DNA of 36,542 nucleotides from Tannerella forsythia (GCF_003860135.1 NZ_RQYN01000029.1:1-36542), one strand, 5' to 3'; shown: positions 14,918 through 22,383, counted from the first letter of the stretch. A program made the numbers and translations. The notes: a model not told the origin generated them from the sequence alone.

Positions 14918-15127
14918 TACGTGGGAAATTGCTCCCCCTATGTGGGAAATTGTCTCCCCTATGTGGGAAATTGTTTCCCCTACGTGGGAAATTGTTCCCC
15001 CCACGTGGGAAATTGTCTCCCCCACATGGGAAATTGTTCCCCCTACGTGGGAAATTGTCTCCCCTACGTGGGAAATTGCTCCCCCTATGTGGGAAATTGT
15101 TCCCCCCACGTGGGAAATTGTTCCCCC
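14918..15127. repeat. 21-bp minisatellite, ten exact-length units
   Basis: Ten head-to-tail units of exactly 21 bp, consensus taYgtgggaaattgtYtcccc, 210 bp in total with a few substitutions and no length change. Because 21 is a multiple of three, frames stay open: the plus strand reads YVGNCSP repeats in one frame and LSPLCGK or MWEIVSP in the others, and the minus strand is also open. Each unit is a near-palindrome (ggga...tccc) and unit joints can form cccacgtggg. I see no start signal that makes any frame clearly a gene. Confidence 0.9.
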
Positions 15128-15167
15128 CAACACCCAACACCTAAAACCCAACACCTAAAACCTGAAA
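15126..15167 (-). repeat. Heptamer array, six units
   Basis: Follows the 21-bp array directly: cccaaca, cccaaca, cctaaaa, cccaaca, cctaaaa, cctgaaa. It ends 6 bp before the ATG of the VOC gene and so takes the place where the ribosome binding site would be. Confidence 0.75.
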
Positions 15168-15173
15168 AGACAG

Positions 15174-15584
15174 ATGAAAATACGTAAAATATATGCCTGC
15201 TGGGTTTATGTGAGCGATATGGAGCAATCCGTTCGTTTTTATCAAGACATAGGCTTTACCGTCAAATTCGTTGAGGACGACGGTGTCTGGGTGGAATTCG
15301 ATTTGGGCGAAACATCGTTTGCCCTTCTGCAACGACCGGCGGAGAAAGGTAAGGTGCAGCCCCGAAAGACACGAATTATGTTTGAGGTAGCGCATATCGA
15401 AAAGATGCAGGAACATTTGATTTCTCTCGGAGTCAGGCTGATTGGAGGTATTAGGGAAGAGCCTTACGGCAAACTGCTGACCTTCGAAGACCCCGACGGA
15501 CATTGGCTGGAATTTTTCGAAAACAACCCAAAACCCCAAACCCAACACCTAACACCCAAGACCCAAAACCCAAAACCCAAATAA
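15174..15584 (+). CDS. VOC-fold (bleomycin-resistance-like) protein
   Basis: 136 residues, one glyoxalase/bleomycin-resistance fold domain (about 1-117): ACWVYVSDMEQSVRFYQDIG at the start and GKLLTFEDPDGHWLEFFE at the end. A natural end is the glutamate after WLEFF. The last 19 codons, NNPKPQTQHLTPKTQNPKPK, are translated from an eight-unit heptamer array (15527-15582), so a repeat has extended the protein. Such VOC proteins bind or modify small molecules; the substrate is unknown. It lies directly ahead of the second half-transporter. Confidence 0.82.
   Translation: MKIRKIYACWVYVSDMEQSVRFYQDIGFTVKFVEDDGVWVEFDLGETSFALLQRPAEKGKVQPRKTRIMFEVAHIEKMQEHLISLGVRLIGGIREEPYGKLLTFEDPDGHWLEFFENNPKPQTQHLTPKTQNPKPK
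15527..15582 (-). repeat. Heptamer array inside a coding end, eight units
   Basis: cccaaaa, ccccaaa, cccaaca, cctaaca, cccaaga, cccaaaa, cccaaaa, cccaaat without interruption. All but the last bases are inside the VOC reading frame. Confidence 0.85.
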
Positions 15585-15608
15585 TAACTAATAAAAACAT
15601 ATCATACA

Positions 15609-17339
15609 ATGCTTAATTATTTTCAGAACCGTTTTGCCCTTTCGGAAAAAGGGGCGCGCTCGCTGGCAGGAGGAATTGTTTTTTCTGCCCTGTTGAATAT
15701 TGCCATGATGTTTCCGGCAGTATTTGTGTTTATGTTTCTGACGGAATATCTCCGTCCTGTATTCGACCCTCATAGCACCGTTACCAACGGTTTCTGGTAC
15801 TATGCAGCGGTAGCCGTCGCCTTTCTGACGGTCGCTTTCGTCATTGCCCTTTGGCAATATACCAATACCTTTTCCAACATCTATACCGAGAGTGCCAACC
15901 GCCGTATCGCACTTGCCGAGAAGCTTCGCAAGTTGCCGTTGGCATTCTTCGGCGAGAAGAACCTTTCCGACCTGACGTCGAATATCATGGACGACAATAA
16001 TATTATGGAGCAACTTTTTTCGCACACCATGCCCCAGCTCTTTGCCTCCGCCTTCACCACCTTGCTTATCGGTGTGGGGCTCTTTTTCTACCAGTGGCAA
16101 CTGGCTCTGGCATTGCTTTGGGTGGTTCCGGTGGCTCTGCTCCTGATATTGCTGTCGAAGAAGCTGCTCGACCGGCTCAACGTCGACTATCATCACACCA
16201 AACTCGATGTAGCCGAACAGGTTCAGGCAGGACTCGAATGCGTGCAGGAAATCAAAGCCTACAACGGCGAAGAGGCATACCTCGAAAGCCTCGACCGAAG
16301 CCTGAACCGTTACGAAAAAAGCCTCACCAAAGGCGAATTTGTCGGAAATCTTCTGATTAACGGAGCCAATGCGATACTCAAGCTCGGTATGGCAACGGTC
16401 GTCATCGTCGGCGCCTACCTCTTGTCCGTCGGCACGGTCGATGTGTTTACCTACCTCATCTTCCTGATGATATCGGCAAGTATCTACAACCCCATCAGCG
16501 AGATATTCAACAGCGTTGCAGGGCTCACTGTTCTCGACGTACGCATCAACCGCATGAAGGAGATGGAAGAAATGCCCATACAGCAGGGCAGGACGGAATA
16601 TCAACCGAACAACTACGACATCACTTTCGAAAAGGTCGATTTTGCTTACGAGGAAGGCAAACAGGTGTTGCAGGGCGTCTCGTTCACGGCACGTCAGGGA
16701 GAGGTAACGGCGCTGGTAGGTCCTTCGGGCGGAGGCAAGAGCACTTCGGCAAAACTTGCCGCCCGCTTCTGGGACATCAACGGCGGACGCATCACCCTTG
16801 GCGGTGAAGACATCTCGCAGATTGACCCCGAAGCCCTGCTCCGCAACTATGCCGTAGTCTTTCAGGATGTGCTGCTCTTCAATGCCAGCGTGGCGGATAA
16901 TATACGTGTCGGCAAGCAGGACGCCACCGACGAAGAAGTCCGCCGCGTTGCCCGTCTGGCACAGTGCGACGAGTTCGTCAGCCGTCTGTCGCAGGGATAC
17001 GATACGCTTATCGGCGAAAACGGAGCGTCGCTCTCAGGCGGTGAGCGTCAACGTATCTCCATTGCCCGCGCCCTGCTCAAAGACGCTCCCATCGTACTGC
17101 TCGACGAAGCCACCGCCAGCCTCGACGTCGAGAACGAAACGAAAATACAAGCCGGTATCTCGGAGCTGATAAAGAACAAAACCGTGCTCATCATCGCTCA
17201 CCGCATGCGTACCGTAGCCAATGCCCACAAAGTGGTCGTGCTCAAAGAGGGACACGTAGCCGAGCAGGGGCATCCCGCCGAGCTGATGAAACAGGGCGGC
17301 GAGTTCGCCCGTATGGTAGAAAGACAAAAGAAGAATTAA
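15609..17339 (+). CDS. ABC half-transporter, exporter fold (subunit 2)
   Basis: 576 residues: transmembrane domain (about 10-305) and ATPase with Walker A GPSGGGKST (about 371), signature LSGGERQR (about 474), Walker B IVLLDEATASLDVENE (about 494) and H-loop IIAHRMR. It is the partner of the protein at 12462 (together IrtAB/YbtPQ-like or a heterodimeric exporter). The last 55 codons, from about 17172, occur again at 18111-18281, and the last 17 or so at 20461-20532. The copies share the ending ERQSKAG, while this gene ends ERQKKN, so its final codons appear replaced by the left edge of the first inserted module. Confidence 0.9.
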   Translation: MLNYFQNRFALSEKGARSLAGGIVFSALLNIAMMFPAVFVFMFLTEYLRPVFDPHSTVTNGFWYYAAVAVAFLTVAFVIALWQYTNTFSNIYTESANRRIALAEKLRKLPLAFFGEKNLSDLTSNIMDDNNIMEQLFSHTMPQLFASAFTTLLIGVGLFFYQWQLALALLWVVPVALLLILLSKKLLDRLNVDYHHTKLDVAEQVQAGLECVQEIKAYNGEEAYLESLDRSLNRYEKSLTKGEFVGNLLINGANAILKLGMATVVIVGAYLLSVGTVDVFTYLIFLMISASIYNPISEIFNSVAGLTVLDVRINRMKEMEEMPIQQGRTEYQPNNYDITFEKVDFAYEEGKQVLQGVSFTARQGEVTALVGPSGGGKSTSAKLAARFWDINGGRITLGGEDISQIDPEALLRNYAVVFQDVLLFNASVADNIRVGKQDATDEEVRRVARLAQCDEFVSRLSQGYDTLIGENGASLSGGERQRISIARALLKDAPIVLLDEATASLDVENETKIQAGISELIKNKTVLIIAHRMRTVANAHKVVVLKEGHVAEQGHPAELMKQGGEFARMVERQKKN

Positions 17340-17359
17340 AAAGCAAAAATTAAAATAAA

Positions 17360-18091
17360 ATGAAAAACTGTATAATATTGATTTCTTTATTATTTATTTC
17401 CTGTTCAATAAATAAAAAAGTAATAGAAGGAGAAATTCCTATTTTAAAAAATAGGATGAGAGCAAGCCATATAATATATGGAGTTGATGATTTGCCGAAA
17501 GCCGTAAAAGAATGGCAAGAAAAAGGCTTCTATGTAGAATATGGGCAAGATACAAAAGATGTCAATGCTTTGATATATTTTAGTGAAGGACCATTTATAG
17601 AATTAATTAATGCAAAATATATTTCAACTTTTCAGAAAAAGATATTCTCTCTCTTAGGTTGGAAACCCCTAATAGACAGAATGTCTAATGTAGAAATAGT
17701 CAATAAAAATATAGGTAGCTTTTGTATAGAAAAAGATGCGGGAAATCTTGATGAACAAATTAAATGGTTAGAAGCAAAATATAATGAGAAAGGATTTTAT
17801 TGGAAAAAAGTAAAACGAAACGACATTAAAGGGAACAAACTGAGATGGAAGCTGTTCTTTCCTAACAACTTGGGATTGCCTTTTTTAATGTCTTACTATG
17901 AAAATGTGGAACCGAAACCTAAAAATTTTGTACACCCGAATGGTGTAATAGGAATAAAAAAACTAACATTGGTTACGGATAAACATTCAATCGAAATCTT
18001 AAAAGAATTGGTAAATGATAATCGTATCATCTATCAGATTGGAAATCGTCAGGCGGAAGTAGTTGATATAGAGTTTGAATATGATGAATGA
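17360..18091 (+). CDS. Glyoxalase-like (VOC) lipoprotein, AT-rich, probably acquired
   Basis: 243 residues. MKNCIILISLLFISC is a lipoprotein signal with cysteine 15 as the lipid site. ASHIIYGVDDLPKAVKEWQE (about 35-54) is the start of a Glyoxalase_3-like VOC domain, with a second half from about 190 (IGIKKLTLVTDKHSIEILKE). Codons are markedly richer in A and T (aaa, aat, ata, tta) than those of the ABC genes on both sides. It lies between two copies of the ABC gene end and has the look of a foreign cassette. Substrate unknown. Confidence 0.75.
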   Translation: MKNCIILISLLFISCSINKKVIEGEIPILKNRMRASHIIYGVDDLPKAVKEWQEKGFYVEYGQDTKDVNALIYFSEGPFIELINAKYISTFQKKIFSLLGWKPLIDRMSNVEIVNKNIGSFCIEKDAGNLDEQIKWLEAKYNEKGFYWKKVKRNDIKGNKLRWKLFFPNNLGLPFLMSYYENVEPKPKNFVHPNGVIGIKKLTLVTDKHSIEILKELVNDNRIIYQIGNRQAEVVDIEFEYDE

Positions 18092-18281
18092 TAGCTTAAA
18101 AAATGAGACTAAGAACAAGACCGTACTCATCATCGCTCACCGCATGCATACCGTAGCCAATGCCCACAAAGTGGTCGTGCTCAAAGAGGGGTGCGTAGCC
18201 GAGCAGGGACATCCCGCAGAGCTAATGAAACAGGGCGGCGAGTTCGCCCGTATGGTAGAGAGGCAAAGCAAAGCGGGGTAA
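18081..18281 (+). pseudogene. Duplicated 3' end of the ABC half-transporter gene
   Basis: From 18111 the sequence repeats 17172-17322 at about 94% (9 differences in about 150 bases), in the same reading frame (KNKTVLIIAHRMHT...ERQSKAG). An ATG at 18081 or 18084 overlapping the VOC stop gives a 65-66 residue peptide with the H-loop but no Walker motifs. It cannot work as an ATPase; it is a partial duplicate. Confidence 0.85.
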
Positions 18282-18309
18282 AAAGAGGGGGCAATAGCTC
18301 CCTCTTTGA
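18282..18309 (+). terminator. Rho-independent terminator
   Basis: aaagaggg (18282-18289) pairs with ccctcttt (18301-18308) around an 11-base loop, with T-rich sequence after it. It would end transcription of the long operon after the duplicated ABC end, so genes downstream need their own start. Confidence 0.65.
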
Positions 18310-18442
18310 TTATAGAAAATTTTGTAACTTTGCAATCTAAAGGTTTGATGTTTTATTGATCAATGTGTTTGTAAAATTTAAATCAGGAAACACCACCCTC
18401 CAAGAAATGAATTAAAAACAAAAAATAATTACCTTTGCAGTT
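18310..18442 (+). promoter_or_regulatory. Two possible -7 elements before a small ORF
   Basis: TAACTTTG at about 18327-18334 and TACCTTTG at 18430-18437 match the -7 consensus. The second lies only 5 nt ahead of the ATG at 18443. The sequence is AT-rich, as in the rest of the inserted module. Confidence 0.45.
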
Positions 18443-18607
18443 ATGAATATAAGCGAAAAGAATAGATACAAGGTTGTTTTCAAAAAAGCGTTGGATAAGT
18501 TTACAGACAAACTTGAAAAATACGTTTCCACCGAAAACGGCGATTGGCGACAGTGTAACACTGTACCTTTGTTTTCAGAGGAAAATTTATCATTTAAGTC
18601 TAACTAA
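18443..18607 (+). pseudogene. 54-codon ORF, possible gene remnant
   Basis: Reads MNISEKNRYKVVFKKALDKF at the start, then a lysine-rich helix-like part and GDWRQCNTVPLFSEENLSF. The first 35 residues look like the start of a longer protein, after which the composition changes abruptly, so I suspect a truncated gene. It has a -7 element directly in front. No family recognised. Confidence 0.4.
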
Positions 18608-18653
18608 TATCGCCTGACCGTTAATAGCAATTGTAGCAAACTATTCATAGATA

Positions 18654-19571
18654 ATGGAAAAGATGGAAATCATAAAGACAAATACTTTAACGAAACGCTT
18701 CGGTTCAACCGTTGCGACAGATAACATTGCCATTCACGTTAATCAGGGCGAGATTTACGGTTTCTTGGGACTAAACGGTGCGGGTAAGACAACCCTAATC
18801 CGTATGCTGTTAGGAATGATAAAGCCCGATAGCGGAACAATCACACTTTTTGGCAACGAACTTACACCGCAATTCAGACAATGGAATGAAATCGGTTATT
18901 TGGTTGAAACGCCCTATTCATATCCCAATCTTTCGGTTTACGAAAACCTGAAAGTGATTTACAAATTGCGACAACAGAACAACCCAAAAGCGATTGACGA
19001 GATTATTGAAAAACTAAAACTCACAAAATACATAAACACCAAAGCCAACGCCTTATCACTTGGCAACCAACAACGATTAGGACTTGCAAAAGCACTCATA
19101 CACAAACCTAAGCTTCTGATATTGGACGAACCGATAAACGGTTTAGACCCGGAAGGAATTGTAGAAGTTCGGGAGCTTTTAACCGACCTCGCCAAAAACG
19201 GTTCAACCATTTTTCTTTCAAGTCACATACTCGGCGAAATTTCCAAAGTTGCAAACCGTATTGCCATCATTCACGAAGGAAGACTGATTAAGGAGTTGAC
19301 GACAAAAGAATTATCAAGTCAAATCATCAAGAAAATTCTGGTGCAAACAACCGACAATCAAAAGGCAATTCAACATTTACAAAATGCCAATTATTCGGTT
19401 GAACCAATAGAGACAGACGAAATAGAAATTACAGATAGCGAAGCATTGGAAAAACCGGAACTCATATCAAAACTATTGACAGAAAACGGACTTCCACCGA
19501 AACAAATTTTCCTGTTTACGGAAGATTTAGAAATGTATTTTCTGCGAACCATAAAAGGAAACAAACGATGA
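18654..19571 (+). CDS. ABC-2 exporter ATPase (BcrA-like)
   Basis: 305 residues; ATG at 18654 or 18663. Walker A GLNGAGKT (about 43), signature LSLGNQQR, Walker B LLILDEPINGLDPEG, H-loop FLSSHIL. The C-terminal 80 residues are the extra domain of the bacitracin/lantibiotic-type drug exporters (BcrA group). It is translationally coupled to the permease (ATGA at 19568-19571). The AT-rich codon use differs from the surrounding operon. It could export a peptide antibiotic or another toxic compound; substrate not readable. Confidence 0.88.
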   Translation: MEKMEIIKTNTLTKRFGSTVATDNIAIHVNQGEIYGFLGLNGAGKTTLIRMLLGMIKPDSGTITLFGNELTPQFRQWNEIGYLVETPYSYPNLSVYENLKVIYKLRQQNNPKAIDEIIEKLKLTKYINTKANALSLGNQQRLGLAKALIHKPKLLILDEPINGLDPEGIVEVRELLTDLAKNGSTIFLSSHILGEISKVANRIAIIHEGRLIKELTTKELSSQIIKKILVQTTDNQKAIQHLQNANYSVEPIETDEIEITDSEALEKPELISKLLTENGLPPKQIFLFTEDLEMYFLRTIKGNKR

Positions 19572-20356
19572 AACAGCAAATATGTGCATTACAAGCAGAA
19601 CTGATAAAAATAAAACACTCGAAAATTATTTGGGCAACTTTTATCGCATTTGCATTAGCACCAATTATGGGTGCTGTTTGCATTTTTATCATTCAAGGTG
19701 GCGAAGCATTGGGAAAAACAGGCGCACTTGTTGCCAAAGCAAAAGCAATGAACTTTGAGGCAAATTGGGAATCGTATTTTGATATACTGACACAAGCCGT
19801 TAGCGTTGGCGGTATTTTGGTTTTCGGGTTCGTGGCAAGTTGGATTTTTGGTCGTGAATATTCTGACGGAACAGCTAAAGATTTGCTTTCACTCCCTACA
19901 TCACGAACACAAATTCTGAACGCAAAATTTAGTCTGTTCGTACTTTGGTGTTTCCTGCTTGTGCTGTCAAATTTGTTGCTGGCATTTGTTTTCGGAGCAC
20001 TTTTGCAACTCCCACCACCGGGCAGTGGTTGGCTGCTCCAATCGTTAGGCGACTATTTCTTTACGACCGTTTTGACAATTATTATTGGTTTTCCGATTGC
20101 ATTTTTCGCTCTTTGGAGCAAAGGCTATCTTGCACCTTTGGGCTTTGTTGCATTGACATTGGTATTTGCACAAGTAATTGCAGCGACAGGTTACGGCTCA
20201 TATTTTCCTTGGTCAGTCCCCGCACTTTATAGTGGTGTAGGCGGCGAATACAAAATCTTACTTGACAATTACAGCTACGGAATTTTAGTCCTGACGAGTA
20301 TTGCAGGGTATATAGCGACAGTGATGTATTGGAACTATGCAGACCAAACGAAATAG
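19568..20356 (+). CDS. ABC-2 exporter permease
   Basis: 262 residues, six membrane segments. QAELIKIKHSKIIWATFIAF at the start and SWIFGREYSDGTAKDLLSLP (about 90-109) after the second segment are the standard ABC-2 permease marks. It overlaps the ATPase gene by four bases. Together the two form one complete transporter with no regulator beside it. It is the last gene of the second inserted module. Confidence 0.87.
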   Translation: MKQQICALQAELIKIKHSKIIWATFIAFALAPIMGAVCIFIIQGGEALGKTGALVAKAKAMNFEANWESYFDILTQAVSVGGILVFGFVASWIFGREYSDGTAKDLLSLPTSRTQILNAKFSLFVLWCFLLVLSNLLLAFVFGALLQLPPPGSGWLLQSLGDYFFTTVLTIIIGFPIAFFALWSKGYLAPLGFVALTLVFAQVIAATGYGSYFPWSVPALYSGVGGEYKILLDNYSYGILVLTSIAGYIATVMYWNYADQTK

Positions 20357-20368
20357 AGAGAAACAACT

Positions 20369-20458
20369 ACCGCCAACATGGGCTTTGCGTCAGGCGGGAT
20401 TACACACAAATTTGAAGTTTGGTCTCCCGCACCAGCGTTCGTCTCGTGTTGACAGGCC
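20369..20458. other. Long imperfect inverted repeat, attC-like
   Basis: Outer arms gccaaca (20372-20378) and tgttgac (20447-20453, one mismatch) and inner arms gcggga (20394-20399) and tcccgc (20425-20430) enclose a 20-30 bp centre, with less well paired sequence between. A 60-140 bp imperfect palindrome just after a gene is what integron attC sites look like, but the core RYYYAAC/GTTRRRY boxes are not exact. It marks the right edge of the inserted module. Confidence 0.3.
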
Positions 20459-20460
20459 TT

Positions 20461-20532
20461 CATCCCGCCGAGCTGATGAAACAGGGCGGCGAGTTCGCCC
20501 GTATGGTAGAGAGGCAAAGCAAAGCGGGGTAA
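20461..20532 (+). pseudogene. Second duplicate of the ABC gene end
   Basis: The first 50 bases equal 17271-17320 without a difference; the final 22 equal the end of the copy at 18081-18281 (gaggcaaagcaaagcggggtaa). The frame and stop codon are kept. This is probably the original end of the ABC gene, now separated from its body by two insertions. Confidence 0.85.
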
Positions 20533-20591
20533 AAAACCATGAATGAAGGACGGTTGAAAGATTGTATCGAAAACCAGCAAATTTATACTAT

Positions 20592-21374
20592 ATGAACATT
20601 TACGAATTCGGTATCGAAAATCAGAGGAAACTGCTCTTTTTTCAAGGGTCGTGTACCTGCTGGAAAGATTATATGCCCTCCATAGAGCTGCTCTCGAAGG
20701 AGTTTCATGTGATTGTTCCCGCTCTGGAAGGACACGACCCTGCCGAGAAAACGGATTTTATCTCTGTAGAAAAAACCGTCGGCGACACCACCGACTATTT
20801 ATTGAAACGTGGGTATAAGGAACTTTATGCCGCTTACGGACTGAGTATCGGCGGGGCAATGGTTTTACGCCTGTTGGCGGAACAGCGCATACAAGTACAT
20901 AAAGCTATCGTAGACGGAGGCACAACACCCTACGAATTTCCATACTGGTTCACGCGTCTGATCCTGCTTCGCGATTACCTGATGATTCAACTCCTCAGAA
21001 GCAGCATGTTCGTTCTAAAGCTCTTTTTCGATCCCAAACGCTGGACACCCGAAGGCTGCGATCCGGAAGCCGAATACAAAGCCATACTTCTGTTTCTGAA
21101 AGGACTTTCGGGAAAAACCATTTGGAATATCTTCGACTCTGCCAACAACTACGATATGCCAAACCCCATGCCCAAGTTGTCGACGGAAACACTGTTTTGC
21201 TACGGCTCTCGCGAAAAAAACGCCCGGAAGAGCAACATCCGTTGGGTATTGAGCCATGTAAACGGCGTACAGCTGCGGGAAATACCGGATATGGAACATG
21301 GCGAGCTGGTCATGCTGCATCCCAAGCAATTCTACGAAACGCTGACCGACTTTCTGAATCGTGCTAAAGTATAG
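20592..21374 (+). CDS. Alpha/beta hydrolase
   Basis: 260 residues from the ATG at 20592 (the frame is open to 20562). The nucleophile elbow is YGLSIGGAM (serine about 91), an acidic residue follows in the late half, and the catalytic histidine is likely in IPDMEHGELVML (about 238). The N-terminus LLFFQGSCTCWKDYMPSIEL is the first strand and oxyanion region. It is a general small esterase/lipase fold. It stands 59 nt after the ABC gene end, so before the insertions it directly followed subunit 2. An esterase opening an ester-type siderophore would suit the operon, but this is inference. An 18-codon ORF (20539-20595) overlaps its start by ATGA. Confidence 0.8.
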   Translation: MNIYEFGIENQRKLLFFQGSCTCWKDYMPSIELLSKEFHVIVPALEGHDPAEKTDFISVEKTVGDTTDYLLKRGYKELYAAYGLSIGGAMVLRLLAEQRIQVHKAIVDGGTTPYEFPYWFTRLILLRDYLMIQLLRSSMFVLKLFFDPKRWTPEGCDPEAEYKAILLFLKGLSGKTIWNIFDSANNYDMPNPMPKLSTETLFCYGSREKNARKSNIRWVLSHVNGVQLREIPDMEHGELVMLHPKQFYETLTDFLNRAKV

Positions 21375-21375
21375 A

Positions 21376-21384
21376 GGGGGGGGG
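21376..21384 (+). repeat. G9 homopolymer
   Basis: Nine consecutive G just after the hydrolase stop and 46 bp ahead of the glutaminase -7 element. Such runs change length by slippage. Confidence 0.6.
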
Positions 21385-21429
21385 CGATATCTATACAAAA
21401 ACTTTTATTGGATGAGCATGTATTTTTTA

Positions 21430-21437
21430 TAGTTTTG
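21430..21437 (+). promoter_or_regulatory. -7 element of glutaminase gene
   Basis: TAGTTTTG matches TAnnTTTG, 31 nt before the ATG at 21469. Confidence 0.55.
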
Positions 21438-21468
21438 TATCCGAATTATAGTGAAGTGTTTTTGCGAA

Positions 21469-22383
21469 ATGAACTACAAAAAAATATTCGAAGATATTTT
21501 CGAAAAGCTGAAGAAAATCCCTGATGAAGGCAAGGTGGCAGATTATATTCCGGAGTTGGCGCGTGTCAACCCCGATTCTTTCGGTGTCCATCTGACGACA
21601 GTCGATGGTGCGCATCATGCTTTCGGTGACTCCGAAACCCGTTTCTCCGTACAGAGTATTGCCAAGGTGTTGTCGTTTGTACTTGCTTATTCGCATGTGA
21701 AAAGCAATATCTGGAAACGAATGGATCTGGAGCCTGCGGGAACGCCTTTTAATTCGCTCGTACAATTGGAATACGACAAGGGGAAGCCGCGAAATCCGTT
21801 TGTAAATGCCGGTGCGATAGTCGTGTGTGATATTCTTGTGAGTCGGCTGGAAAATCCCTCGGTCGAGGTGTTGGAATTTGTACGAAGCTTATCGGGAAAT
21901 AACGAGATCGATTTCAATCTCAAGGTCGCGCATTCGGAGCGATCGATGGCCTATCGTAATTACGCACTAGTCAACTTGATGAAGTCGTTCGGGAATATCA
22001 AGAACGATATTGAGAAGGTCATGGACTTGTATTTTAAAATATGTTCCATCGAAATGACATGCAGAGAGTTGTCCGAGTCGTTTCTTTTTCTCGCCAATAA
22101 CGGTATTGTCCCTTATTCGGGTAAGCCAATCCTTTCTCCGAGCCGTACTAAACGAACGAATGCGCTGATGCAGACTTGCGGATTCTATGATGAGGCCGGA
22201 CAGTTTGCGTTTAAAGTCGGACTTCCCGGTAAGAGCGGTGTGGGCGGTGGTATCGTAGCAGTGCATCCGCAAAGATACAGTATCGCCGTATGGAGTCCAC
22301 GGTTGAATCAGAAAGGAAATTCACAGAGGGGGATCTTGTTTTTGGAAGAGTTTACGACTAAAACCAAGCTTTCGATTTTCTGA
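21469..22383 (+). CDS. glsA: Glutaminase A
   Basis: 304 residues from the ATG at 21469 (an upstream GTG at 21451 is less likely). This is the serine-dependent glutaminase family with a beta-lactamase fold, which converts glutamine to glutamate and ammonia. Catalytic serine and lysine are in FSVQSIAKVLSF (the S-x-x-K motif), followed by GKPRNPFVNAGAI, the tyrosine of YRNYALVNLM and the late GKSGVGGGIVAVHP. The family length is normal (about 300). It has its own promoter and is likely transcribed alone. Confidence 0.95.
   Translation: MNYKKIFEDIFEKLKKIPDEGKVADYIPELARVNPDSFGVHLTTVDGAHHAFGDSETRFSVQSIAKVLSFVLAYSHVKSNIWKRMDLEPAGTPFNSLVQLEYDKGKPRNPFVNAGAIVVCDILVSRLENPSVEVLEFVRSLSGNNEIDFNLKVAHSERSMAYRNYALVNLMKSFGNIKNDIEKVMDLYFKICSIEMTCRELSESFLFLANNGIVPYSGKPILSPSRTKRTNALMQTCGFYDEAGQFAFKVGLPGKSGVGGGIVAVHPQRYSIAVWSPRLNQKGNSQRGILFLEEFTTKTKLSIF

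Noticed and set aside
14727-15140. Minus-strand GNNFPRR repeat protein
   Set aside because: Same reason: product of the 21-bp array read backwards, with no start signal.
14891-15187. 98-codon frame encoding YVGNCSP repeats
   Set aside because: It runs through the minisatellite, where every frame is open, starts inside a dispersed repeat and overlaps the VOC gene. I keep it as a property of the repeat, not as a gene.
15588-16604. 338-codon minus-strand frame
   Set aside because: Antisense to the ABC subunit 2 gene, no motif.
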